Positions 15,569-24,104 are shown, counted from the stretch's first letter. The stretch is 26,213 bases of DNA from Porphyromonadaceae bacterium UBA4259 (GCA_002396125.1 DGWL01000059.1:1-26213); one strand, 5' to 3'. Numbers and translations are program-made. The notes: generated by a model not told the origin, from the sequence alone.

Positions 15569-16464
15569 GACTTGTTTTTAATCAGGTTAAACACAGTGTT
15601 GCAGCAATCGCCCGGTTTGCACCACATGATGTTGGGGTCGCGTTTGAACCAAGTGAGTTGTTTCTTGGCGTAGACGCGGGTATTCTTCTTGATGCGCTCG
15701 CGGGCGGTAGTGAAATCCATTGTGCCATCGAAGTAGGCAAACATTTCCTTGTAGCCCACGGTGTTGAGCGAGTTGAGGTGCCGCAGGTGATACACGCTGC
15801 GCGCCTCTTGTTCTAGCCCGGCCTCAAGCATTAGGTCCACACGACGGTTTATGCGGTCGAATAGGGTGGGACGCTCCAAGTTCAGGCCCACCTTAATTAT
15901 ATTGAAAGGACGCTCCTTGGCACTGCCTGTGCGCAACGAGGTGTAAGTGACGCCCGTCTGCCGGCAAACCTCGATGGCATGCACCACACGCTTAGGGTTC
16001 TTCTTGTCGACTATGGCATAGTATTCAGGGTCGAGGCGCTCAAGCTCGGCGAGCAATGGCTCCAGGCCTTGTTCTTGCCACTGTTGTTTCACCGCCTGAC
16101 GCACCAGTGGTGAGATGTCGGGGATGTTGTCGATGCCGCGGCACACCGCGTCGACATACATCATCGAGCCGCCGCACATAACTGCCCACTTGCCCTGCGT
16201 CCACAACTGTGGCAGTAGTGCCATCACATCGCTCTCAAATTGCGCAGCACTATAGTATTCGTCAAGCTCCTTGAATTGTACAAAATGGTGTCGCACAAGA
16301 GCTTGTTCCTGTGGCGTGGGTGCCGCGGTGCCAATGGGGATACCCTTGAACACCTGCCGCGAGTCGGCATTGATGATGTCGCAGCCCAAATGCTGCGCCA
16401 GCTCAATCGCCGCCGCAGTTTTTCCCACCCCAGTGGGACCGGTTATGACAATGAGAGTGGGCAT
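15565..16464 (-). CDS. miaA: tRNA dimethylallyltransferase
   Basis: The protein has 299 residues, the usual size. The P-loop GPTGVGKT is at 9-16, and DSRQVFKGIPIGTA (34-47) is the conserved dimethylallyl diphosphate and substrate region. NPKRVVHAIEV and a C-terminal KKQLTWFKRD complete the MiaA signature. It adds a dimethylallyl group to A37 of tRNAs that read codons starting with U. It starts 10 nt after the hydrolase stop. The prenyl donor links it loosely to the prenyl synthetase nearby. Confidence 0.95.
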   Translation of the reverse strand: MPTLIVITGPTGVGKTAAAIELAQHLGCDIINADSRQVFKGIPIGTAAPTPQEQALVRHHFVQFKELDEYYSAAQFESDVMALLPQLWTQGKWAVMCGGSMMYVDAVCRGIDNIPDISPLVRQAVKQQWQEQGLEPLLAELERLDPEYYAIVDKKNPKRVVHAIEVCRQTGVTYTSLRTGSAKERPFNIIKVGLNLERPTLFDRINRRVDLMLEAGLEQEARSVYHLRHLNSLNTVGYKEMFAYFDGTMDFTTARERIKKNTRVYAKKQLTWFKRDPNIMWCKPGDCCNTVFNLIKNKS

Positions 16465-16474
16465 TTGCGAAAGA

Positions 16475-17443
16475 TTAACTTATAAAGCGTTTAGTAAAGT
16501 TTTTCACTCGCTGGGTGTACTGCTCGGGGTGGTTGGTGAAGGAGCGGGCATGCTCTGAGCCTGGTGCAATGTATTTCTCCTTGTAGCCATGTTGCTTGGC
16601 TTGGTAAAGCTTGTCAAGCATAGGGAATGGCACAAAGGTGTCGGCATCGCCGTGAATGAAGAGCATGGGTAAGGTTGATTTCTTGACCTGTTCCAGTGGT
16701 GAGCACTCGCCGAAACTCCAGCCGTAACGCAGTTTGCACAGCGCACTGCAGGTGTAGAGCAATGGAAACTCGGGTAAATCGAACTGGTTGCGAAGCTCGC
16801 TTGCAAACTCGTCCCAGGCACTGGTGTAGCCACAATCCTCAACGATGCATTTTACATATTCGGGGCACTTCTCGCCACTGATGCACATCACCGTGGCGGC
16901 ACCCATCGAGATGCCATGGAGAACCATCTGTGTCGATGCCGAGGTGCCACGCCACTTGGCATTGGCAATTTCCATCCATCGCATTACATCTTGGGCATCG
17001 TCCCATCCCATGCCAATGTAGTCGCCCTCGCTCTCGCCATGGCTGTAGAGATAGGGTAGCAGCACGTTGTAGCCCATCTTGTGGTAGATGTCGGCGATGT
17101 GGAGCATCGACTCGGCACGGTCTTTATAGCCATGCACAGCGATTGCAACCTTGTTGCTTGGCTCGGTGGCGTTGAGCATGAGGGCATGCATGGTGCCGCG
17201 TCCATCGAAGTTCACTGCCGTGTCGCGCAAGCAATGATTGCGCTCGAGTGAGTCGACCCAGCTCTTCATGCTCGCCGGTTCACGCTTGAAGAAGCGCTCC
17301 ATTGCCTCTTGCTTGGGGCGATGATAGGGCGCGATGGCATAGTCAAGCATATAGAAACTGGCACCTATTACCATAATGCAGGCAAGAATGCCTATTGTGG
17401 CAATGGACCATAAAATTATTTTTCTTGAAAATATATTATGCAT
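16475..17443 (-). CDS. Membrane-anchored alpha/beta hydrolase
   Basis: The protein has 322 residues from ATG 17443. One transmembrane helix covers about 9-29, so the catalytic domain is probably periplasmic. The alpha/beta hydrolase triad is visible: Ser179 in GISMGA, Asp268 in HGDADTFVP and His298 in GSEHARSF, with an oxyanion segment HGYKDRAE at 104-111. The natural substrate is unknown; an esterase, thioesterase or peptidase role is possible. I rejected the longer frame to 17548 because those codons are the antisense of the amidase signal peptide and because a -7 box lies just before 17443. It leads the miaA-recX-comF operon. Confidence 0.88.
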   Translation of the reverse strand: MHNIFSRKIILWSIATIGILACIMVIGASFYMLDYAIAPYHRPKQEAMERFFKREPASMKSWVDSLERNHCLRDTAVNFDGRGTMHALMLNATEPSNKVAIAVHGYKDRAESMLHIADIYHKMGYNVLLPYLYSHGESEGDYIGMGWDDAQDVMRWMEIANAKWRGTSASTQMVLHGISMGAATVMCISGEKCPEYVKCIVEDCGYTSAWDEFASELRNQFDLPEFPLLYTCSALCKLRYGWSFGECSPLEQVKKSTLPMLFIHGDADTFVPFPMLDKLYQAKQHGYKEKYIAPGSEHARSFTNHPEQYTQRVKNFTKRFIS

Positions 17444-17450
17444 GATGGTG

Positions 17451-17458
17451 CAAAGGTA
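17451..17458 (-). promoter_or_regulatory. -7 promoter box for the hydrolase-miaA-recX-comF operon
   Basis: On the minus strand this is TACCTTTG followed by C; 7 nt lie between it and the ATG at 17443. It faces the divergent box at 17472-17479 with only 13 bp between them. Confidence 0.6.
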
Positions 17459-17471
17459 GCAAATTATTATG

Positions 17472-17479
17472 TAACTTTG
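17472..17479 (+). promoter_or_regulatory. -7 promoter box for the amidase gene
   Basis: TAACTTTG followed by C; 7 nt lie between it and the ATG at 17487, the mirror image of the divergent hydrolase promoter. Confidence 0.6.
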
Positions 17480-17486
17480 CAGTATC

Positions 17487-18641
17487 ATGAAAAAAATCAC
17501 ACTACTACTAGCCGCTGCGATGCTTGCCCTTGCACCGGCGGCTGCCAAGGGACTAAAGGGTAAGGTAATCTATGTGAATCCCGGTCATGGCGGTTGGACT
17601 ATCAACGACAGGCCACATGCCACCATGAACTATCAGGAGATGGACACCATGAGCTTCTTTGAATCGAAGACTTGCTTGTGGAAGGGACTTGAGTTACGCG
17701 ACCGCTTGCAAGCCGCGGGAGCGAAGGTGATAATGTCGCGCACACGCAACGGATGGGTTGCCGAGGGTGATAAGAACGCCACGGTTAATGACCGCTTTGA
17801 GACCTATGCCGACGAGAATGGTCAACAGCAGCTCATCGACTTGTTTAAGATTGCCAGTCAGGTAGATTCGATAAATCCCGATTATTTTATCGCTTTGCAC
17901 AGCAATGCCACCGGCGGTGGTGATGGCAAGAAGGTAAACTACTTGCTCTACATGTATCGTGGTGAGACTGGCAATGATTATGCCAAGGGTAGCATCGATC
18001 GTGCCACAGTGGCCTATCCCTACATGTGGAACAATCCGCTCACGGTGTGGACAAGCTCGTCGATGGAAGACCGCTACATTGCCGGCGACCTCTCTTGGAT
18101 GGGTGGAACACCTCCGGGTAAGCCCAATGCGCTTGGTTATACCGGCTGGCTGGCAGTGCTCAAGCACCGCGTGCCCAGCTTCCTGGTTGAGGGCTCTTTC
18201 CACAGTTACCAGCCTGAGCGTCAGCGCTTGATGAACCGCGACTACTGCCGCATGGAGGGCATTCGCCACTTCCGTGGCATCAACGCATGGTTCAAGGGCA
18301 AGCCCGAGAAGCATGGCTACATAGCCGGCACCCTTAAGAGTGCCGATGAGCGCGTCGACGATCCTTGCTTTAACTATGTTGACGGCAGCGACGACCAGTG
18401 GAAGCCTCTCAACGGTGCTGTGGTGTATTTGCTTAACGAGCGCAACGTGAGAATCAGGCACTACAAGGTCGACAACGAGTGGAACGGCTTCTTTGGGTTC
18501 TTCTACCTCAAGCCGGGCAAGTATTCACTCATCTATGACGCACCAGGCTATGAGAGTATTATCGAGAAGGTGGAAGTAAAGAAGAATGAGACCACCTATT
18601 GCAAGCCCCGCCTGCACCGCACAAAAATAGACATCAAATAA
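17487..18641 (+). CDS. Secreted N-acetylmuramoyl-L-alanine amidase (Amidase_3)
   Basis: The protein has 384 residues. A signal peptide covers about 1-20. The Amidase_3 domain covers about 24-270, with zinc ligands His34 (VNPGHGG), Glu59 (FFESK) and His138 (ALHSNA), and catalytic Glu235 (LVEGSFHS). It cleaves the bond between N-acetylmuramic acid and the stem peptide in the periplasm. Residues about 280-375 form a carboxypeptidase-regulatory-like beta sandwich (GYIAGTLKSADE, then NGAVVYLLNE, then YLKPGKYSLIYDAPGYES). The gene is monocistronic, with its own promoter box and a strong terminator at 18661-18704. Confidence 0.92.
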   Translation: MKKITLLLAAAMLALAPAAAKGLKGKVIYVNPGHGGWTINDRPHATMNYQEMDTMSFFESKTCLWKGLELRDRLQAAGAKVIMSRTRNGWVAEGDKNATVNDRFETYADENGQQQLIDLFKIASQVDSINPDYFIALHSNATGGGDGKKVNYLLYMYRGETGNDYAKGSIDRATVAYPYMWNNPLTVWTSSSMEDRYIAGDLSWMGGTPPGKPNALGYTGWLAVLKHRVPSFLVEGSFHSYQPERQRLMNRDYCRMEGIRHFRGINAWFKGKPEKHGYIAGTLKSADERVDDPCFNYVDGSDDQWKPLNGAVVYLLNERNVRIRHYKVDNEWNGFFGFFYLKPGKYSLIYDAPGYESIIEKVEVKKNETTYCKPRLHRTKIDIK

Positions 18642-18660
18642 AAACTGTTGCACCATAATA

Positions 18661-18704
18661 AAAATGAGCCGCACATGCAATGTTGATGCTGTGCGGCTCA
18701 TTTT
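18661..18704. terminator. Bidirectional terminator between the amidase and M48 genes
   Basis: A perfect 14-bp inverted repeat, AAAATGAGCCGCAC with GTGCGGCTCATTTT, and a 16-nt loop. A and T runs on both sides let it serve both convergent genes. Confidence 0.88.
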
Positions 18705-18725
18705 GGATAGGCTAAGGAGAAATAA

Positions 18726-19601
18726 TTATTTCTTCTTGCTGGATTTCTTTGATGATTTCTTGGTTGAAGTGGTCTTGGTGGTTGAGGCGGCAGGAGTTGA
18801 GGCCTTGATGTAGGCGCCAAATTGCTGTTTAACCTTTGGAATTTGATTCTGAAGGTTGGCGATACGTGTGGCGTCGCTTGGGTGAGTGCTCAAGATCTCA
18901 AGTTTGTTAGAGCCATTGGCGCTCATCTTCTGCCAGAAGGTGAGTGCGCAGTCGGGGTTATAACCTGCCATGGTCATCAGCACAAGGCCAATGTTGTCGG
19001 CCTCGGTTTCGTGCTTGCGTGAGAATGGGAGCATAACACCATAATTTGCGCCAAGACCGAACACCTGGCTGGCGATGGTTTGAGTGGTTTGGCTCGAGCC
19101 TTGAGTTATAGCACCAAGAATAGCGCCGCCATATTGCAGAGCCTTCTGTTGGCTCAAGCGCTCATTGCTGTGCTTTGCCACAGCGTGAGCAACCTCGTGG
19201 CCGAGAACAACAGCGAGCTCGTCATCGCTCGAAACCAGATTCATAATTCCTTCATACACCACAATCTTGCCACCAGGCATGCAGAAGGCGTTAATCTCGC
19301 TATCCTTCACCAGGTTGAATTCCCATGCGAAGTTTTGTACTTGGTCGGCCATGCCGTTGGATTTGAGGTAGTTCTCGGTTGCTGCGGCAATCTTCTTGCC
19401 CACGCGAGTAACCTGCTCGCTCTTGACGGTTTGGGTCGACTTTGAGGCTTTTGACATGTACTCCTTGTAGGAAGCAAGGCTTGATTGCAGTACCTCGCTG
19501 TCCGACACAAGGTTCAGTTGATTACGTCCCGAGATGGGCACCTTGTTACAGCCGCTAAGTGCCACGGCTACAACTGCTAAAAGTAAAAAAATCTTTTTCA
19601 T
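18726..19601 (-). CDS. M48 family lipoprotein metalloprotease
   Basis: The protein has 291 residues. The lipobox LSGC with Cys18 predicts an outer or inner membrane lipoprotein. The zinc protease motif HEVAH is at 135-139 and the third ligand is Glu200 in ETEAD. The layout (GRNQLNLVS near the start, MPGGKIVVYEGI before the active site) is that of the Oma1/BepA/LoiP-like group, which handles periplasmic quality control. The C-terminus ends in a Thr/Ser/Lys-rich low-complexity tail (STKKSSKKSSKKK). It is 38 nt downstream of mrp and closes the trmB-mrp run. Confidence 0.92.
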   Translation of the reverse strand: MKKIFLLLAVVAVALSGCNKVPISGRNQLNLVSDSEVLQSSLASYKEYMSKASKSTQTVKSEQVTRVGKKIAAATENYLKSNGMADQVQNFAWEFNLVKDSEINAFCMPGGKIVVYEGIMNLVSSDDELAVVLGHEVAHAVAKHSNERLSQQKALQYGGAILGAITQGSSQTTQTIASQVFGLGANYGVMLPFSRKHETEADNIGLVLMTMAGYNPDCALTFWQKMSANGSNKLEILSTHPSDATRIANLQNQIPKVKQQFGAYIKASTPAASTTKTTSTKKSSKKSSKKK

Positions 19602-19639
19602 GATTTTGATGGTATAAAACGTTGTAGATTAGTAAAATG

Positions 19640-20743
19640 TCAATGAGTTATAACGCGCTTGGTGGGAGGAAGGGTGGCGTTGCGATGGTCGATGGCATCG
19701 CACACGGCATTGGCCAACTTCAGGAACGACACGCCCGACACACTGTTTTGCAGGATGACGGGCACACCGTCGTCTCCGCCCTTGCAAATGCTGGCTACAA
19801 GCGGAATTTGGCCCAGCAGTTGCACGTTGAGTTTCTCGGCAAGAACCTTGCCGCCGTCGCGGCCGAAGATATAGTATTTCTCGTCGGGGTGAGAAGCCGG
19901 TGTGAACCACGACATATTCTCAACAATGCCAAGCACAGGGACTCCCACATGCTCGCCCATGAACATTGAGATTCCCTTGCGGGCATCGGCCAGTGCCACC
20001 TCTTGTGGTGTGGTGACAACTATTGCGCCGGTAATGGCCAGGGTTTGAACAAGTGTCAGGTGTATGTCGCTAGTGCCGGGGGGCATGTCGATGACGAAGT
20101 AGTCAAGCTCGCCCCAGTTGGCTTCGGTGATGAGTTGCTTGAGGGCATTGCTGGCCATGGCTCCGCGCCACAGCACGGCCTGCTCTTTGTTCACAACAAA
20201 GCCTATAGATAGAACTTTAACTCCAAATTTCTCGGCAGGCACGATGAGTTTCTTGCCATCAATCTCCTCCATGTAGAGTTGCTCGTCCTCTATCCCCAGC
20301 ATCTTGGGAATGCTTGGGCCAAAGATGTCGGCATCGAGCAAGCCCACGCGGTAGCCCTGCTGCGCTAGTGCCACGGCAAGATTGCATGCCACAGTCGACT
20401 TGCCCACTCCGCCCTTGCCACTCGACACGCCAATGATGTTTTTCACGCCGGGAAGAGGATTATTGTCCTTGGCTTTAGCTTCGGGACTTGGTGTCTTGAT
20501 GGCGATGTTGCCCTTGATGTCAACCTCAGGACTGATGAATGTGGTGATTGCGGCTTCACAGGCTTTCACTATCGACTTCAGGAATGGGTCGGTTGCTTTT
20601 TCGAATATGAGTGAGAACGACACGCGGTTGCCGTCGATGCGAATATCGTCTTCCACCATACCCATTGTCACGATGTCCTTGCCGGTGCCTGGGTAGCGCA
20701 CGGTGCGCAATGCGTCGAGAATCAGGTTAGGATATAATTCCAT
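19640..20743 (-). CDS. mrp: Mrp/ApbC-type P-loop ATPase, iron-sulfur carrier family
   Basis: The protein has 367 residues. An N-terminal MIP18/DUF59 domain covers about 1-85. The deviant Walker A motif GKGGVGKST is at 109-117, followed by LLDADIFGPSIP and DMPPGTSD (219-226). Family members bind and transfer Fe-S clusters through a C-terminal CxxC; here the corresponding segment (VENMSWFTPASHPDEKYYIFG) has no cysteine, which I recall as usual in Bacteroidota. I chose ATG 20743 because MELYPNLILDAL is the typical N-terminus; the open frame to 20980 runs back inside trmB. The start is 31 nt after the trmB stop. Confidence 0.92.
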   Translation of the reverse strand: MELYPNLILDALRTVRYPGTGKDIVTMGMVEDDIRIDGNRVSFSLIFEKATDPFLKSIVKACEAAITTFISPEVDIKGNIAIKTPSPEAKAKDNNPLPGVKNIIGVSSGKGGVGKSTVACNLAVALAQQGYRVGLLDADIFGPSIPKMLGIEDEQLYMEEIDGKKLIVPAEKFGVKVLSIGFVVNKEQAVLWRGAMASNALKQLITEANWGELDYFVIDMPPGTSDIHLTLVQTLAITGAIVVTTPQEVALADARKGISMFMGEHVGVPVLGIVENMSWFTPASHPDEKYYIFGRDGGKVLAEKLNVQLLGQIPLVASICKGGDDGVPVILQNSVSGVSFLKLANAVCDAIDHRNATLPPTKRVITH

Positions 20744-20774
20744 TGTTATGTTTCGTTTTTTAGGGTTGTTTATA

Positions 20775-21548
20775 TTATTGTTGATTGTTATTGTCAAAAA
20801 TCTGTGGCATCTGTATTTCGCCTCTTCCATAGCTGCGGTAGGTGTCACGCTCAATATCAATGTCGGGTTCTTGGAGCTCACCCTCTTGCGGTAGCACAAA
20901 GCTGATGTACTTGATTGTGAGACCGCGTTGCAGCCATTGGTTCTCGTAGTGGGTCTTGATTTCGAGGATGTCGTTGGCAAGACCGCTACTATACAGGTCG
21001 CTTGTGTCGACTAGCGTTTCTAACCCGTTTAGCTTGACGAGCTCATGAGTATAGGTGTAGAGGAATGGACTGTCGGTCTTGAGGTGCACGATGCCGCCCG
21101 GTGCCAAAATCTTGCGGTAATTGTTTAAGAACCGAGTGCCGGTAAGACGCTTGTTGGCATTCTTCATCTGCGGGTCGGGGAAGGTAATCCACACCTCGGC
21201 AACCTCGCCCGGAGCGAAAAACCGGTCAATAAGTTCAATACTGGTGCGCAAGAAGGCTATGTTGGTCAACTGCTCCTGTTCCACCACCTTGGCGCCGGTC
21301 CACATGCGCGCCCCCTTGATGTCTACGCCTATGTAGTTCTTCGTGGGGAACTTTTTGCCTAGGCCCACGGCATATTCACCCTTGCCGCAACCCAGCTCAA
21401 GAACGATGGGATTGTTATTGTGAAAATACATCTCATTCCACTTGCCTTTCATGGGGAATCCTTGCTCCTCGAGAACTGCAAATGGATACTGGAAGACGCA
21501 TGAGAACGTCTCCATGTCGGCAAACTTCTTTAGTTTATTTTTGCCCAT
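20775..21548 (-). CDS. trmB: tRNA (guanine-N7)-methyltransferase
   Basis: The protein has 257 residues. The SAM-binding motif ELGCGKGEYA is at 51-60, and the family signature ITFPDPQ (121-127) is followed by NANKRLTGTRFLNNY. It methylates G46 in the variable loop of tRNAs. The C-terminal tail is Asn/Gln-rich. It lies 34 nt downstream of a BspA-like gene and upstream of mrp. Confidence 0.94.
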   Translation of the reverse strand: MGKNKLKKFADMETFSCVFQYPFAVLEEQGFPMKGKWNEMYFHNNNPIVLELGCGKGEYAVGLGKKFPTKNYIGVDIKGARMWTGAKVVEQEQLTNIAFLRTSIELIDRFFAPGEVAEVWITFPDPQMKNANKRLTGTRFLNNYRKILAPGGIVHLKTDSPFLYTYTHELVKLNGLETLVDTSDLYSSGLANDILEIKTHYENQWLQRGLTIKYISFVLPQEGELQEPDIDIERDTYRSYGRGEIQMPQIFDNNNQQ

Positions 21549-21582
21549 ATTAATTATAGGTGAATCTTTTGAGCTATAAATA

Positions 21583-23085
21583 TTATCGCACGAGCTTGAA
21601 TGTGTGCTTGGTTCCGTCGGAGAGTATCACGTTAACGATATAGAACTTTCCGGTGAAATTAGCTGTTTCCACTTGAGCCTGCTCGGTGGCAGGAGTGGTT
21701 GCGCTGAGCAGAACACCACGGGTGTCGAAGACCGAAATCTTGGCAATCGCTGCTGTGGCGTTGACCACAAGCACGGTGCCGCTAAAGTGGGCTCGCACAC
21801 TTGAAGTGGCGTCGGCCACGTTATCGTTGATAGTTGTGGGGATGTCTTCTATCTTGAATTCCATCCACTGCTCGGCGCTGCGGTAGTCGTCCTTTACACT
21901 GGCATCGACCTTGAGGGGAATGCGGTGCTGAGGCACTCCGGCCCACACTTCGTCGCCAAGTTCGGGAACGGTGGTGGGCTCGGCAACCACTTGATTCAGG
22001 TTCACTTGTCCGGCCATTGCTTTAGTGCCGATGTGCTGCACGCTTGCTGGAAAGATGAATTCTTGAATCTCATCCCAGTTATAAAACGCATAGTCTCCAA
22101 TGCTTGTCACGCCGTTTTTCACTGGCTGGTCGGTAATCACGTTGTTGTTACCGGCAAGCAAGTAGTCGCTAAGACTGTTGATGCCTGCAGGCAGGTCGAT
22201 GGTTTCCATGTCGAGGTTGTAGTAGAATGCACCGTCGCCAAGCGATTCGAGTGACTGCGGCAGTGCCACATTCTTGAGCGGGGTGTTGGCAAAGGCCCAC
22301 ATGCCCACGCTGACGAGATTGTTACATTGGTCAAGAGCGATTGTCTCCAGGCCCGACCCGGCAAATGCCGCCTCGGCAATACTGCCGAGCTTGCTACTTT
22401 GCTCAATCACGGGCGCACTCAATGAGGAGCATCCCGCAAAGGCTCCAGCCTTAATCTCAGTAACGTTTTGACCCAGAGTGAGGCTTGAGAGCGACTTGCA
22501 GTCCTGAAAAGCATCCTTGCCAACGGCAAAATCAATAGCCGGTTTTATTGTGGCCGACTTGAGACCGTCGCAACGCGAGAAAGCACCGTCGCCCAAGTAT
22601 TTCAAGTTTTGTGGAATGGCGATTGTGCGCAGCTTGTTGCATGCGCTGAAAGCGTAAGCGCCAATTGTGTCGAGACTTTGTGGAAACGTGATGACCTCCA
22701 AGTCGCCACAACCGGCAAATGCGGCAAGCTCAATGCTCTTGAGCGATGAGGGAAGCAGCACGTTGCGCAACTTCTTGCCCATGAACGCCCCGGCAGGGAT
22801 TGTGCCGGCCTCGTAGTTGGTGACGTTGAAGAACAGTGGCGATTGCTTGTCGTTGTAGGCAACTATCTCAGCGTTGGTCAAGTTTAGCGATACTAAGTTG
22901 CTGAGTTCACTTGCCATGAACTTGAAGTCGCGAGCATCGATGGTGCCGGTGATTGAGAGTTGGTTGATGCTGTTGTCGGTCACTACTTGCGACAAGTTGC
23001 CAGCGGTAGTGTTGACTTGAACAGCCCAAGTCGCAAGGGCAACTGCACAAGCCAGCGACAAGGTGAGAAAACGTTTCATTATCAT
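21583..23085 (-). CDS. Secreted BspA-like leucine-rich-repeat protein (smaller paralog)
   Basis: The protein has 500 residues. A signal peptide covers about 1-21 (start ATG 23085; ATG 23079 two codons later is equally possible). An N-terminal segment with DARDFKFMASEL is shared with the larger paralog at 24184-26196. BspA-type repeats (LRR_5), units of about 23 residues such as LKSIELAAFAGCGDLEVITF, cover about 100-350. A conserved VPELGDEVWAG unit follows. The C-terminal 75 residues (KISVFDTRGVLL, then GKFYIVNVILSDG) resemble a type IX secretion sorting domain. BspA proteins bind host matrix proteins in oral relatives; the ligand here is unknown. Confidence 0.9.
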   Translation of the reverse strand: MIMKRFLTLSLACAVALATWAVQVNTTAGNLSQVVTDNSINQLSITGTIDARDFKFMASELSNLVSLNLTNAEIVAYNDKQSPLFFNVTNYEAGTIPAGAFMGKKLRNVLLPSSLKSIELAAFAGCGDLEVITFPQSLDTIGAYAFSACNKLRTIAIPQNLKYLGDGAFSRCDGLKSATIKPAIDFAVGKDAFQDCKSLSSLTLGQNVTEIKAGAFAGCSSLSAPVIEQSSKLGSIAEAAFAGSGLETIALDQCNNLVSVGMWAFANTPLKNVALPQSLESLGDGAFYYNLDMETIDLPAGINSLSDYLLAGNNNVITDQPVKNGVTSIGDYAFYNWDEIQEFIFPASVQHIGTKAMAGQVNLNQVVAEPTTVPELGDEVWAGVPQHRIPLKVDASVKDDYRSAEQWMEFKIEDIPTTINDNVADATSSVRAHFSGTVLVVNATAAIAKISVFDTRGVLLSATTPATEQAQVETANFTGKFYIVNVILSDGTKHTFKLVR

Positions 23086-23125
23086 TGTTTTAAAAAATAT
23101 TATTGTGAAAAGTTACTTCAACTTG

Positions 23126-23133
23126 CAAAAGTA
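23126..23133 (-). promoter_or_regulatory. -7 promoter box for the smaller BspA-like gene
   Basis: On the minus strand this is TACTTTTG followed by C, about 40 nt before the ATG at 23085. It suggests the gene starts its own transcript, which may continue into trmB. Confidence 0.55.
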
Positions 23134-23262
23134 ATAAATTAACTTTATATAATGAAAAAAATAGCTTAAAAACCCCGAAAACTCCTTTTGCCCTTTATTC
23201 AAAGTGCCTGTTATCAACCACTTGAGAACTTTTAGACTTGGTTCTGGAAATAAAAAATTAAA

Positions 23263-23293
23263 GAGGCGTGTCGCATTATTTTCGACACGCCTC
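23263..23293 (-). terminator. Hairpin terminator after the startless fragment
   Basis: A perfect 11-bp stem, GAGGCGTGTCG with CGACACGCCTC, and a 9-nt loop. On the minus strand it is followed by TTTAATTTTTTATTT. It ends transcription coming from the BspA-like gene and fragment upstream. Confidence 0.8.
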
Positions 23294-23363
23294 AATGTGT
23301 AGTTTTTTTAGTAGAGAGCTTAAATGTTACGCCAACATTTAAAATCTTCCACCTCTAAAAGTT

Positions 23364-24104
23364 CTATTTAATCACCACTTTCTTACCCTTGTGGATGTAT
23401 ATGCCTGCCGGCAGGCCCGAAGCATTGCTGAAGCGCTGTCCTATCAGGTTGTAATAAGCATTGTCACCACTGGTGGTTGCAGGCTCGGTCTTGACATCGG
23501 TGATTGCCGAGGGTTGCAGATACCAGTAAACGATATTGGATGAGTTGCGAACTACAGTAGTTGAACCGTCATCGCCTGTAACAGGCACGTCGTAGTGCAC
23601 CTGAATGCCAATGCGCTGGGTGAACATGGGGTTGTCGTCGGCGTTAGTGCGATAGAAGTAGATGCGGGTTGTGTTAAAGTCGTAACCGTTGCCGTATATT
23701 TCATATGGAAGCTCGGTTAAATCGTCGGTGAGGTCATTGATGTAGGTATCGGCAAGGAATACGAATGGTTGGTCATCGTCGGTAAAGATGCTATAAACCA
23801 GGTGGGTTGGGTCGATGTAGTTGCCATCAACATCTTCAGACTTCACGTTGAAGTCGAAGCAGCTGTAGCCATCTTCCTCATCACTGTCGAACCAAGAATC
23901 CTCATAGAGCAACGGATCGGCCGGAACAGCAGGCTTGAGTTTGAACTCATTATAAACTGTGCCGAAGTCGATGGCGCATAGTTTGAAGTTGTTGTCATAA
24001 ACAACGCCCAGGCCGGTTGCTACTAAATTACTTGGATACTCGGCATTAATGTCACCATTGGAGTTGTCGAGTGTAATGGTGCCTGCAATAATGTGGTTTA
24101 TATG
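23364..24104 (-). pseudogene. 5'-truncated secreted-protein gene fragment without start codon
   Basis: A continuous frame of 246 codons runs from just after an in-frame TAA (24107-24105) to the stop at 23364, but it has no ATG and no signal peptide; the only common alternative start is a TTG at 23912, in the middle of a conserved-looking domain. Coding quality is good (TITLDNSNGDINAEYPSN, then FKLCAIDFGTVYNEF, then YEIYGNGYDFNTTRIYFYR), and the pattern recalls beta-rich secreted proteins common in Prevotella and relatives. The last 17 residues, GLPAGIYIHKGKKVVIK, are nearly the same as the end of the upstream BspA-like protein. It is most likely the 3' remnant of a gene lost by deletion or recombination. 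It lies 79 nt after the BspA stop. Confidence 0.7.

Noticed and set aside
17444..17548. Longer start for the alpha/beta hydrolase
   Set aside because: The extra residues are antisense to the amidase signal peptide and lie upstream of the promoter box.
17694..18461. Minus-strand open frame of 255 codons
   Set aside because: Antisense to the amidase, whose zinc and catalytic residues lie in the plus frame.
20744..20980. Long N-terminal extension of mrp
   Set aside because: It lies inside trmB in another frame and the typical Mrp N-terminus begins at ATG 20743.
23364..23912. Intact gene starting at TTG 23912
   Set aside because: The frame continues upstream with good coding pattern, and a TTG start in mid-domain without signal peptide does not suit a protein with a secretion-type tail.
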